Source of the DNA: Streptomyces sp. RKAG293
GTDB lineage: Bacteria; Actinomycetota; Actinomycetes; Streptomycetales; Streptomycetaceae
Reading direction: 5' to 3'
Assembly (NCBI RefSeq): GCF_023701745.1
Contig: NZ_JAJOZB010000001.1
Location: forward strand, 7,611,001-7,675,000
Length of the DNA stretch: 64,000 bases
The position numbers and the translations under genes were made by a program. Of this stretch, positions 1-7,476 are shown piece by piece; positions within the stretch are counted from its first letter, which is position 1; each line of letters opens with the position of its first letter. The notes under the pieces were generated by a model, which was not told the origin of the DNA, searched no databases, and saw nothing but the letters and a program-made list of their open reading frames with translations.

Positions 1-44
1 TCCGGCCAGGACAGGCGCGACAGAGAGCCGGCGTAGGTCGACAT
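1..44 (-). CDS. Start of a leftward gene, product unknown (partial)
   Basis: An ATG on the minus strand at 44 opens a frame that reads MSTYAGSLSRLSWP before leaving the window. An AGGG a few bases upstream could be its ribosome site. About 75 bases further upstream is a good promoter with the operator of the adjacent TetR pair, so a leftward transcript is expected here. Only 14 codons are visible, so the product cannot be named. The regulatory signal makes membership of the urease-like/deiminase regulon likely. Confidence 0.35.
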   Translation of the reverse strand, partial: MSTYAGSLSRLSWP

Positions 45-124
45 CGGGCCCTACGGACAAGAGTGCGCGCTCTGCGCCGTCAACGGCCGCTCCGCACGGA
101 GAGTGATGCGGCCGCGTGTCGCCA

Positions 125-160
125 ACTGTGGCACTGACTGGAATTTCAGTCAATTGACTG
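125..160 (-). promoter_or_regulatory. Leftward promoter overlapped by a TetR-type operator
   Basis: On the minus strand TTGACT (148-153) and CACAGT (125-130) are separated by 17 bases. The -35 box lies in palindromic sequence: CAGTCAATTGACTG at 147-160 is a perfect palindrome, and 136-151 forms an imperfect ACTG(g/A)AATTTCAGT repeat. The same half-site, ACTGAA/TTCAGT, occurs at three other promoters in the next 4.5 kb. The site overlaps the stop codon of the minus-strand TetR gene and should drive the gene that leaves the window on the left. Confidence 0.6.
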
Positions 161-767
161 CGGAAAGGGAACCCAGGCGCCCGATTTCCACTCCGATCGC
201 CCCGCGCAGCAGGCTGCGGGCGTGTTCGAGGGGGATCAGGCCGCTGAGCCAGCGGACGCTCAGTCCCTCCAGCAGGGCGGTCAGCCGCTCCGCCGCGGCC
301 GTGACGGCGCGGGGCGCCGCGGCCGGGCAGAGTGCGGCGAGGTGGCCCGCGACCTCCGCCACCCAGGCCGCGCCCGCCGCGGCGAGATCGTCGCGCAACT
401 CCGGATCGAAGACCGCGTGGGCCCGCAGCTCGCCCCAGGCCGTACTGTTCTCGCGGACCTCGGGCAGCTCCTGGAACTCCAACAGGAGTGTCTGCTCCAG
501 GAGTTGCCGCGGGTCGGACGGCGGGGAGGGAGCCTGGACGCCGCCCGTCGCGCTGGAGGCGGTGTATGCCGTGTAGCGGTCCGCACGGTCCCCGATGAAG
601 GCCAGGGCGTGACGCAGGATGCCGGGCCGGTCCTTGAAGTGGTAGTAGATCAGGGCGGTGGACACGCCGGCCTCGGCCGCCAGATCCGCCACCCGCAGCC
701 CCCGGACACCCTGCCGTGCGATGACGCGCGCGGCTCCCGTGAGGATTGCCTGTCTGCGGTCGGTCAC
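150..767 (-). CDS. TetR-family repressor (first of a paralogous pair)
   Basis: This 205-residue protein has a typical TetR N-terminus. The helix-turn-helix spans about residues 25-46 and ends STALIYYHFKDR. The rest is helical, as expected for a ligand-binding dimer domain. It is a close relative of the protein encoded divergently at 1027-1608: the recognition helix, the RADRYT/RAERYT segment and the C-terminal LLEGLSxRWLSG are shared. The two genes sit back to back around the palindrome at 808-827, so each probably controls itself and its partner. Identical recognition helices predict that both proteins bind the same ACTGAA-N2-TTCAGT sites here. The ligand is unknown; a nitrogen-rich substrate of the neighbouring urease-like and deiminase enzymes is a reasonable guess. 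The stop codon lies inside the leftward promoter for the next gene. Confidence 0.9.
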   Translation of the reverse strand: MTDRRQAILTGAARVIARQGVRGLRVADLAAEAGVSTALIYYHFKDRPGILRHALAFIGDRADRYTAYTASSATGGVQAPSPPSDPRQLLEQTLLLEFQELPEVRENSTAWGELRAHAVFDPELRDDLAAAGAAWVAEVAGHLAALCPAAAPRAVTAAAERLTALLEGLSVRWLSGLIPLEHARSLLRGAIGVEIGRLGSLSAVN

Positions 768-807
768 TCTGTGATCCCTCCTGGTCGTGGCAATACCGAC
801 CCAAGGG

Positions 808-836
808 TTGACTGAATTTTCAGTTAACGCAAGAAT
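808..836. promoter_or_regulatory. Shared operator and divergent promoters of the TetR pair
   Basis: A palindrome with perfect arms ACTGAA (811-816) and TTCAGT (819-824) extends, with one mismatch, to 808-827. Rightward, TTGACT (808-813), a 17-base spacer and AAGAAT (831-836) form a promoter for the TetR gene at 1027. Leftward, TTAACT with a 17-base spacer and TTGGGT fits a weaker promoter for the TetR gene at 150-767. Repressor bound here would cover both -35 boxes. Confidence 0.65.
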
Positions 837-1026
837 GCCGTCTCGTTCCGCTCCATCCCCTTAGGGAGACCGCATGGAAGCGCACCTGTCCGCCGTGCCG
901 CCGACGCGACCGCGAACGAGCCCGCAGGAAGCCCCGCCCGCCGCGGATGCGGCACCCGCACCGGACCGCACGCCCGGTGACGGACCGTGTACGGGTGCCC
1001 GGGAAGGCCCCGGTAAAGTGCGGGTC

Positions 1027-1608
1027 ATGGCCTCTCGCAGCACTCAGATCCTCGAAGCGGCCGCCCGGGTGATCGCCCGGCGCGGTGTCCGCGGGCTCCG
1101 CGTGGAGGAACTCGCGGCAGAGGCCGGCATCTCCACCGCTCTGATCTATTACCACTTCAAGGACCGTACGGGGGTCCTGCGCGCGACGCTCGAGTTCATC
1201 AACGACCGCGCCGAGCGCTACACCACCGACCGCGCCCCGGAAGACCCGCCGCTCACCCCTCGGGAGGAGCTGGAGCAGACCCTGCTGCTGGAGCTCCAGG
1301 ACACCGCGGAGGTGCGGGAGAACAGCTCGGCCTGGGGTGAACTGCGGGCGAGCGCCGTCTTCGACGAGGTCCTGCGCGAAGATCTCGCCAGGGCCACCCT
1401 GGTGTGGGTCCAGGAGGTCGCCGCGATGCTGGGCCAGGTGCAGCCGATGGCGCCGGCCTCGTCGCTGGCGGCCGCCGCCGAACGGATCACCGCGCTCCTT
1501 GAGGGGCTCAGCATGCGCTGGCTCAGCGGCGGCACCCCGATCGGTCACGCGCAGGAACTCATGCGTGGCGCGATCGACGCCGAACTGGCCGGGCTCCGGC
1601 AGAACTGA
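1027..1608 (+). CDS. TetR-family repressor (second of a paralogous pair)
   Basis: From ATG 1027 the product has 193 residues and the normal TetR layout. The helix-turn-helix ends STALIYYHFKDR, and the C-terminal half parallels its divergent paralogue at 150-767. The frame is open back to ATG 874, which has a fair ribosome site (AGGGAG, 863-868). However, the extra 51 residues are Pro/Ala-rich, unlike TetR N-termini, and 14 of their 51 codons end in A or T, far above the rest of the gene. The shorter start matches the start of the paralogue. Downstream lies the operator and promoter of the urease-like genes, so this regulator very likely represses them together with itself. Confidence 0.88.
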   Translation: MASRSTQILEAAARVIARRGVRGLRVEELAAEAGISTALIYYHFKDRTGVLRATLEFINDRAERYTTDRAPEDPPLTPREELEQTLLLELQDTAEVRENSSAWGELRASAVFDEVLREDLARATLVWVQEVAAMLGQVQPMAPASSLAAAAERITALLEGLSMRWLSGGTPIGHAQELMRGAIDAELAGLRQN

Positions 1609-1962
1609 CGCGGGTCCCCGCAGGTCCGCGTAGCTCGTCGTAGGTCCCAGCAATACGTTCCGCCCCTGTCCTTTCGTGGGACGGGACGTTACGCCGCCTA
1701 TCTATTGACTGAACTTTCAGTCAATGCCAGAGTGAGAATCGAGCCACCGACGGCCCGACAAGGCCCCACCTCGGTCGGCTCGCTCTCCCCGCGGGCCCCG
1801 GACTACCTCTGGGCCGCACCCCGGCTCTTGCCCGTCACCGCGTCGCCGAGGTCCCCTCCGTGCCCCCCGTTCCCGCTCCGTGCACGCGTGCCCCCTGCAC
1901 CTGTGCATCCGGACGGCGGGCCCGGCCCACCTCGTCCGCTCGTCCGCCTTCCGGAGGAAGTC
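1609..1962. other. Long leader between TetR and the urease-like operon
   Basis: There is no gene of substance here. It holds the operator/promoter at 1704-1733 and then about 230 bases of transcribed leader, rich in C, ending in the strong GGAGGA (1953-1958) that precedes a tiny reading frame. No obvious riboswitch or attenuator hairpin was recognised by eye. Confidence 0.5.
1704..1733 (+). promoter_or_regulatory. Operator and promoter of the urease-like operon
   Basis: This is the most perfect copy of the local operator: arms ATTGACTGAA (1704-1713) and TTCAGTCAAT (1716-1725) are exact inverted repeats around a 2-base centre. TTGACT (1705-1710), a 17-base spacer and CAGAGT (1728-1733) form the promoter, so a bound TetR dimer would cover the -35 box. 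Architecture and spacing match the promoters at 808 and 4594. Confidence 0.72.
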
Positions 1963-1968
1963 ATGATC

Positions 1969-2040
1969 ATGAAGGTTTCGACCGGCCCGGGCGCCCGCCC
2001 GGCCGTCCGGCCGGACGCCCGGTGGGCGTCATGCCCCTGA
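1969..2040 (+). CDS. Possible leader peptide overlapping the urease gamma/beta start
   Basis: A short frame starts at ATG 1969 (or the in-frame ATG 1963) behind GGAGGA (1953-1958), the best ribosome site in the region. It encodes about 23 residues (25 from 1963) and stops at 2038-2040, just after the ATG (2031) of the urease gamma/beta gene in another frame. The urease start itself lacks a clear ribosome site. Translation may therefore reach it by coupling through this peptide. The peptide matches no family I know. It could also be a chance frame. Confidence 0.35.
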   Translation: MKVSTGPGARPAVRPDARWASCP

Positions 2041-2795
2041 CGCCCACCGAACGTGACCGGCTGCTGCTGTTCACCGCCGCCCAACTCGCCCGGGCCCGCC
2101 ACGCGCGTGGCCTGCGGCTCAACGTCCCGGAGGCGACCGCCGTGATCGCCGACACGGTGTGCGAGGCGGCGCGCGACGGCCTCCGACTTGCCGACGCCCT
2201 CGCCCGCGGGCGTGGTGTCCTCGGCCCGGACGACGTTTTGCCGGGCGTCGTCGACATCGTGACCGAGGTGATGGTCGAGGCGGTCTTCGAGGACGGCACC
2301 CGGCTCGCGGCGATCAGCGACCCCTTCGGGGAGCACCCTCGCGACGACAGTGCGCCGGGCGCCGTACTGCCCGCAGCGGACACCGTCGAGGCCCTCGCGC
2401 CGGTCCGGATCCTCGCCGTGCACAACACCGCGACGGTCCCGGTCAGCGTGACCTCGCACTTCCACTTCTTCGAGGCCAACCCGCGGCTGGACTTCGACCG
2501 GGCCGCCGCGTACGGCATGCACCTGGCCGTCGCCGCAGGATCCTCCGTCCGTCTCGACGCCGGCTCCACCGTCGAGGTGGGTCTCGTTCCCATGGGCGGC
2601 GCCCGGGTCGCGATCGGCTTCGCGGGCCTGGTCGACGGGCCGCTCGACGCCCCCGGCGCGAAGGAAGAAGCCCTGCGACGGGCCGCGGCCTGCGGCTACC
2701 TCGGCGCAGCCATCCCGGGAGGAACCCGGGAAGCTACCCCGGATCGAGCCCCGGATCGAACCCCGGACAAAAGCCCGGAAGGAACCCCGGTATGA
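2031..2795 (+). CDS. Urease gamma/beta fusion subunit (urease-like paralogue)
   Basis: The 254-residue product joins two urease small subunits. Residues 1 to about 100 are urease gamma: it begins MPLTPTERDRLLLFTAAQLA and includes LNVPEATAVIADTVCEAARDG. Residues about 125-225 are urease beta, with HNTATVPVSVTSHFHFFEANP and LDFDRAAAYGMHLAVAAGSS. ATG 2031 was chosen because gamma subunits begin exactly at this LTP motif; upstream codons look non-coding. The C-terminal tail is a degenerate repeat of PDR/PDK units encoded by tandem CCCCGGA-type DNA repeats. It overlaps urease alpha by ATGA (2792-2795), so the two are co-translated. Fused gamma/beta subunits occur in some bacterial ureases. With the divergent alpha subunit and no accessory genes nearby, this is probably a second, non-housekeeping urease-like enzyme. 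Confidence 0.9.
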   Translation: MPLTPTERDRLLLFTAAQLARARHARGLRLNVPEATAVIADTVCEAARDGLRLADALARGRGVLGPDDVLPGVVDIVTEVMVEAVFEDGTRLAAISDPFGEHPRDDSAPGAVLPAADTVEALAPVRILAVHNTATVPVSVTSHFHFFEANPRLDFDRAAAYGMHLAVAAGSSVRLDAGSTVEVGLVPMGGARVAIGFAGLVDGPLDAPGAKEEALRRAAACGYLGAAIPGGTREATPDRAPDRTPDKSPEGTPV

Positions 2796-4540
2796 GCAGA
2801 CCGACCCGGCACAGCGACCACTGCGCCCCCGGCAGCCGGCACATCGACCCGCACGAGTACGCCGCGGTGCATGGTCCGCGTGCCGGGGACCGGGTGCGGC
2901 TGGGCGATTCGGGGCTTGTCATCCGGGTCGAGTCCGACGCGCAGCTGCCGGGTGACGAGTTCCTGGCCGGTTTCGGCAAGACCGCCCGTGACGGCATGCA
3001 CCTCAAGGCGGCGGCCGTCCGCGACACCTGTGACGTCGTGATCAGCAATGTCGTCGTGATCGACGCTGTCCTCGGCATCCGCAAGGTCTCGATCGGCATC
3101 CGCGAAGGCCGGATCTGCTCGATCGGCCGGGCCGGCAACCCCGACACTCTCGACGGCGTGGACGTCGTCGTCGGCACCGGCACGACCATGATCTCGGGGG
3201 AGGGCCTGATCGCGACGGCGGGTTCCGTGGACACCCATGTCCATCTGCTCTCGCCGCGCATCATGGAGGCGTCGCTGGCCTCCGGCGTCACCACGATCAT
3301 CGGCCAGGAGATAGGCCCGAGTTGGGGCGTGGGGGTGAACTCGCCCTGGGCCCTGAAGCACGGGTTCAACGCGTTCGACGCGTGGCCGGTCAACATCGGC
3401 TTCCTGGCCCGCGGCTCGTCCTCCGATCCGGCTCCGCTGGTCGAGGCGCTCGCCGAGGGCGGTGCGTGCGGTTTCAAGGTTCATGAGGACATGGGCGCGC
3501 ACACGAGAGCCCTGGACACCGCGCTGCGGGTGGCCGAGGAGCATGACGTCCAGGTGGCGCTGCACAGCGACGGGCTGAACGAGTGCCTGTCGGTGGAGGA
3601 CACCCTGTCCGTGCTGGACGGTCGCACCATCCACGCCTTCCACATCGAGGGCTGTGGCGGTGGGCATGTGCCCAACGTGCTGAAGATGGCGGGCGTGCGG
3701 AACGTCATCGGGTCGTCCACCAATCCCACGCTGCCGTTCGGGCGGGACGCGGTCGCCGAGCACTACGGCATGATCGTCTCCGTCCACGACCTCAAGACCG
3801 ACCTGCCCGGCGACGCGGCCATGGCCCGCGACCGGATCCGCGCCGGGACGATGGGCGCCGAGGACGTGCTGCACGACCTGGGCGCGATCGGCATCACCTC
3901 CTCCGACGCGCAGGGCATGGGCCGCGCGGGCGAGACCGTCCGCCGCACCTTCCAGATGGCCGCCAAGATGAAGGCGGAGCTCGGCCCCCTGGACGGCGAC
4001 GGCGAGGACGACGACAACGCGCGCGTGTTGCGTTACATCGCCAAGCTCACCATCAACCCCGCCATCGCCCACGGCCTCGCCCACGAGATCGGCTCCCTCG
4101 AGGTCGGCAAGCTCGCCGACATCGTCCTGTGGAAGCCGCAGTACTTCGGCGCCAAGCCGCAGATGGTCCTCAAGTCCGGCTTCCCCGCCTACGGCGTCAC
4201 CGGCGACCCCAACGCGGCCACCGACAACTGCGAGCCGCTCGTACTGGGTCCCCTGTTCGGCGCCCACGGCGCCGCCCCCGCGGACCTCTCGGTGGCGTTC
4301 GTCAGTCGCGCCGCGGCCGAATCGGGCTCGTTCGGCGCCCCGTACGACACCTTGGGCACCCGGCGCCGCCGGGTCGCCGTACGGGGCACGCGCGGCATCG
4401 GTCCCCGGGACATGGTGGGCAATGCCCGCCTGGGGGACGTCGATGTGAATCCCCGGACCGGTCTCGTCACGCTCGACGGCGAGCCGCTGCGCTCGGAACC
4501 GGCGCAGCAGGTCTCGCTCAACCGCCTCTATTTCCTCTGA
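2792..4540 (+). CDS. Divergent urease alpha subunit (urease-like amidohydrolase)
   Basis: The 582-residue product follows the urease alpha fold throughout. The metal centre looks complete: VDTHVH (two His), GFKVHED (the lysine carbamylated in ureases, then the substrate-binding His), VALHSD, HAFHIEGCGGGH and TSSDAQ (Asp). The active-site flap differs. Where ureases have MVCHH this protein has SVHDL, so the flap Cys is Val331, the catalytic His is kept as His332 and the next His is Asp333. The pocket loop after SGVTT is also changed (GQEIGPSWGVG in place of the usual GGGTGPAAGTHATT) and is about four residues shorter. These changes suggest a different substrate or kinetics. Nickel-loading genes are absent from the window, so activation would rely on genes elsewhere. 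The start at ATG 2792 overlaps the preceding stop. Confidence 0.9.
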   Translation: MSRPTRHSDHCAPGSRHIDPHEYAAVHGPRAGDRVRLGDSGLVIRVESDAQLPGDEFLAGFGKTARDGMHLKAAAVRDTCDVVISNVVVIDAVLGIRKVSIGIREGRICSIGRAGNPDTLDGVDVVVGTGTTMISGEGLIATAGSVDTHVHLLSPRIMEASLASGVTTIIGQEIGPSWGVGVNSPWALKHGFNAFDAWPVNIGFLARGSSSDPAPLVEALAEGGACGFKVHEDMGAHTRALDTALRVAEEHDVQVALHSDGLNECLSVEDTLSVLDGRTIHAFHIEGCGGGHVPNVLKMAGVRNVIGSSTNPTLPFGRDAVAEHYGMIVSVHDLKTDLPGDAAMARDRIRAGTMGAEDVLHDLGAIGITSSDAQGMGRAGETVRRTFQMAAKMKAELGPLDGDGEDDDNARVLRYIAKLTINPAIAHGLAHEIGSLEVGKLADIVLWKPQYFGAKPQMVLKSGFPAYGVTGDPNAATDNCEPLVLGPLFGAHGAAPADLSVAFVSRAAAESGSFGAPYDTLGTRRRRVAVRGTRGIGPRDMVGNARLGDVDVNPRTGLVTLDGEPLRSEPAQQVSLNRLYFL

Positions 4541-4593
4541 GGGCGCCTCCAGCCCCCTCCTCCACTGACCCAGGTCGACCCAGGTCTCCACTC

Positions 4594-4622
4594 TTGACTG
4601 AATTTTCAGTCGGGGGGAGACT
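4594..4622 (+). promoter_or_regulatory. Operator and promoter of the deiminase-transporter operon
   Basis: GACTGAA (4596-4602) and TTCAGTC (4605-4611) are perfect arms around TT. TTGACT (4594-4599), 17 bases and GAGACT (4617-4622) form the promoter. The ATG of the deiminase gene is 27 bases after the -10 box. Just upstream, GGTCGACCCA is repeated twice (about 4573-4588). Confidence 0.7.
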
Positions 4623-4649
4623 CTGCAAACGAAAGAATCGAGACGTCTG

Positions 4650-5711
4650 ATGGCTGAATACCGTATGCCCGCCGAGTGGTCCGAGCACGAGGGCTGCCTG
4701 ATGGCCTGGCCCACGCGCGAGGAGCTGTGGGGAAGGGTGCTGGACGAAGCGAAGGAGGAGTACGCCAATGTCGCCCGCGCCATCGCCGCCTTCGAGCCGG
4801 TGACGATGGTCGCTCCGCCCGGCCACGGCGACGAGGCCCGCGCCCGCTGCGGGGACGGCGCCACGGGTACCACCGAAGCCACGGGTGCCACCGGCATCAC
4901 GGTGATCGAGCTGCCGCTCGACGACTCCTGGTTCCGCGACTCCGCTCCGCTGTTCGTCCTCGACGCGGACGGCAACCGCGCCGGCGTGGACTTCCGCTTC
5001 AACGCCTGGGGCGGCAAGCACCACCCGTTCGACGCCGACGACCGCGTCAGCGCCCTCCTGCTGGAGCACCTGGGGGTCGACCGGATCGCCTCCGACATGA
5101 TCCTCGAAGGCGGAGCGATCACCGTGGACGGCGAGGGCACGCTGATCACCACGGAGCAGTGTCTGCTGCACCCCAACCGCAACCCCGGCCTGAGCCGTGA
5201 CGAGATCGAGGCGGAGCTGAAGTCCCGGCTCGGTGTCACCAAGGTCATCTGGCTGCCGTACGGCGGTCTGCTCGACACCGAGACCGACGGCCACGTCGAC
5301 GGCTCCTGCGCCTTCGCCGCGCCCGGCAAGGTCGTCGTCTCCCTGCCGTCCGACCCCGACCACCCCGACTACGCCCGGATGCGTGCCAACCGTGCGGTGC
5401 TCGAGGCCGTCACGGACGCCCGGGGCCGCCGACTGGAGATCGTCGACGTGCCGCAGACGGCCTTCGCCGACCTGGCCGAGGGCGAGGTCGAGGTGTCGTA
5501 CCTGAACTACTACCTGGCCAACAGCGGTGTCGTCGTCCCGGTGGCCGGGCTGCCCCAGGACGAGGACGCCCTCGCCGTCATCGCCTCGGCCCACCCCGGC
5601 CGCAAGGTCGTCGGGGTGCGGACGCCCGTCATCGCGTTCGGCGGTGGCGGGGTCCACTGCATCACCCAGCAGATCCCCGTCGTCCGCTCCTCCCCGAACA
5701 CCGCCGGCTGA
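4650..5711 (+). CDS. Agmatine deiminase-like enzyme (cytoplasmic)
   Basis: The 353-residue protein belongs to the agmatine/peptidyl-arginine deiminase family, which turns a guanidino group into a ureido group with release of ammonia. It starts RMPAEWSEHEGCLMAWP, then has NAWGGKHHPFD, LEGGAITVDGEGTLITTEQC, PNRNPGLS and DGHVDGSCAF. It ends with the catalytic GGGGVHCITQQ, in which Cys337 is the nucleophile. Length matches typical agmatine deiminases. The usual DxWxRDxGP motif reads DSWFRDSAP. A small ATG/TGA repeat (TTEATGATG) enlarges a loop near residue 75. No signal peptide is visible, so it acts inside the cell. It opens an operon with a peptide-type ABC importer and shares an operator with the urease-like genes. 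Agmatine is the first candidate substrate, but the importer suggests a larger guanidino compound. Confidence 0.88.
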   Translation: MAEYRMPAEWSEHEGCLMAWPTREELWGRVLDEAKEEYANVARAIAAFEPVTMVAPPGHGDEARARCGDGATGTTEATGATGITVIELPLDDSWFRDSAPLFVLDADGNRAGVDFRFNAWGGKHHPFDADDRVSALLLEHLGVDRIASDMILEGGAITVDGEGTLITTEQCLLHPNRNPGLSRDEIEAELKSRLGVTKVIWLPYGGLLDTETDGHVDGSCAFAAPGKVVVSLPSDPDHPDYARMRANRAVLEAVTDARGRRLEIVDVPQTAFADLAEGEVEVSYLNYYLANSGVVVPVAGLPQDEDALAVIASAHPGRKVVGVRTPVIAFGGGGVHCITQQIPVVRSSPNTAG

Positions 5712-5808
5712 CCCGGGCACCGACCGTTCCAGGCGGTCCGCCCCGGCGGCCCGCCCGCTCCTCCCCGGCATTTCCCCCGGCATTCCTCACGGAAAAGAGA
5801 GCGCGACG

Positions 5809-7476
5809 ATGACCACCTCCCCACCCCGCACCAGCAGACGCCCCCACCGCCGGCCCGGCCGCGGCACCGCGGCGCTCACCATCGCCGTCCTGACGTCCCT
5901 CGCCCTGCTCGCGGCCTGTGCGGGCCCTCCCAAGGGCAACGGCGGCGAAGCAGCCGCCCTGAAACTCTCCGCGACCACGCCCCCGGCCCGCGGTGACATC
6001 GACTCCTTCAGCTGGGCCGTCTACGCCGAACCGCCCACCCTCGACTACACGGTGGCCTTCGACTACCCGCAGAACACCATCCTGTCCAACGTGTGCGAGA
6101 GCCTGATGCGCTGGACCCCGGCGCTCACCACCGCGCCGGGCCTCGCGCAGAACGCGTCCAACCCCGATCCCACCACCTGGGTCTACGACCTGCGCCCCGG
6201 GGTGCGCTTCCACGACGGCAAGGTGATGACCGCCGACGACGTGGTCTTCAGCCTCGGCCGGCAGATGGACCCCGACAACGCCGCGGCCTGGGCCCAGGTC
6301 TTCCAGAACGTCTCCGCCATCACCAAGAGCGGCCCGCTCCAGGTCACCGTCAAGCTCAAGAAGCCCGACTCCCAGTTCCCGCAGTACATGGCGACCGCCG
6401 CCGGAGTCGTGGCCTCCAAGGCCGGCGTCGAGGCGGCGGGCAAGAACTACGGCACCACCGGCGGGCTCGCCTGCACCGGCCCCTTCCGGCTCGGCACGTG
6501 GAACAAGGGCCAGTCGATCGAACTCGACCGCTTCGACGGCTACTGGGGCACCAAGGCCAAGGCGAAGAAGGCCGTCTTCCGCATCCTGACCGACCCGTCC
6601 GCCCGCACCAACGCCATGCTCAGCGGTGAGGTGGACGGCGGCTACCTGATCCCCACCGAGAGCTACGCCCGGCTGCGGGAGAGCGGCACGGGCACCCTCT
6701 ACTTCGGTGAGGGCCTGAGCACCGTCAACGTCAACGTCACCAACATGAAGGGCCCCCTCGGCGACCTCCGCGTCCGCCGGGCGCTCTCCCTGGCGATCGA
6801 CCGCACCGGATTCGTCAAGGCCGGACTCGCCGGCGCCGGAACGGTCACCAACTCCCTCACCACCCGGGCCGCCTGGGCCGCCGCCCCCGAGGCCACCCGG
6901 AAGACGGCCTTCGACGGGCTGCCGCCCACCGGCCAGGACATCGAACAGGCCAAGGCCCTGATCAAGGAGGCCGGAGCCACCGGAAAGTCGCTGACGATGG
7001 CCACCAGCGCCATAGGCCAGGACGTCTCCCTGCTCGCCACCGCGGTGCAGGCGGCCGGCACCCGCATCGGACTGGACATCCGGCTCAAGACCATCGCCCC
7101 CAACGCCTTCACCGCGCTGTTCACCGACCCCGAGGCGCGCAAGGGCATCGACATGTTCCCGCTCACCTACTACGACTCCATCACCGACCCCCTCGACCTG
7201 CTGTCGAACTTCAAGACCGGCGCTTACATGAACTTCGCCGGCTACAGCGACCCCCAGTACGACCGGCTCGCCGACCAGGCCGCCGCCGTCTACCCGGTCC
7301 CGGAGCGGCTGGACATCGAGGCGAAACTCCAGCACCTGGCCTCCGAGCAGCTCCTGTGGATCCCCGTCGCGGAGTGGCCGACCGCGATGTTCCTGAACAA
7401 GCGGATCACCGGAGCGCCCACCACGATCTCGTACATGTACTACCCGTGGGCCGCCGATGTGGGGGCCGCACAGTGA
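5809..7476 (+). CDS. ABC importer substrate-binding lipoprotein (family 5)
   Basis: The 555-residue product resembles DppA/OppA-type solute-binding proteins. An Arg-rich N-terminus and a hydrophobic stretch end in the lipobox LLAAC, with lipid-anchor Cys37. PPTLDYT, LTTAPGLAQNASNPDPTTWVYDLRPGVRFHDG and VRRALSLAIDRTGF follow the family pattern. It captures a peptide- or opine-like ligand outside the cell and delivers it to the permease pair encoded next. ATG 5809 was preferred because it follows GGAAAAGAGAG and gives a normal signal peptide. The stop codon overlaps the GTG of the next gene. The cluster context suggests a guanidino- or ureido-containing ligand; the sequence itself does not name it. 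Confidence 0.9.
   Translation: MTTSPPRTSRRPHRRPGRGTAALTIAVLTSLALLAACAGPPKGNGGEAAALKLSATTPPARGDIDSFSWAVYAEPPTLDYTVAFDYPQNTILSNVCESLMRWTPALTTAPGLAQNASNPDPTTWVYDLRPGVRFHDGKVMTADDVVFSLGRQMDPDNAAAWAQVFQNVSAITKSGPLQVTVKLKKPDSQFPQYMATAAGVVASKAGVEAAGKNYGTTGGLACTGPFRLGTWNKGQSIELDRFDGYWGTKAKAKKAVFRILTDPSARTNAMLSGEVDGGYLIPTESYARLRESGTGTLYFGEGLSTVNVNVTNMKGPLGDLRVRRALSLAIDRTGFVKAGLAGAGTVTNSLTTRAAWAAAPEATRKTAFDGLPPTGQDIEQAKALIKEAGATGKSLTMATSAIGQDVSLLATAVQAAGTRIGLDIRLKTIAPNAFTALFTDPEARKGIDMFPLTYYDSITDPLDLLSNFKTGAYMNFAGYSDPQYDRLADQAAAVYPVPERLDIEAKLQHLASEQLLWIPVAEWPTAMFLNKRITGAPTTISYMYYPWAADVGAAQ

Noticed and set aside
874..1026. N-terminal extension of the second TetR gene from ATG 874
   Set aside because: Although it has a fair ribosome site, the codons are Pro/Ala-rich, 14 of 51 end in A or T, and the paralogue starts at the position matching ATG 1027.
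2696..5329. 877-codon minus-strand frame across the urease-like and deiminase genes
   Set aside because: It is a shadow of well-conserved plus-strand genes with no own ribosome site or family match.
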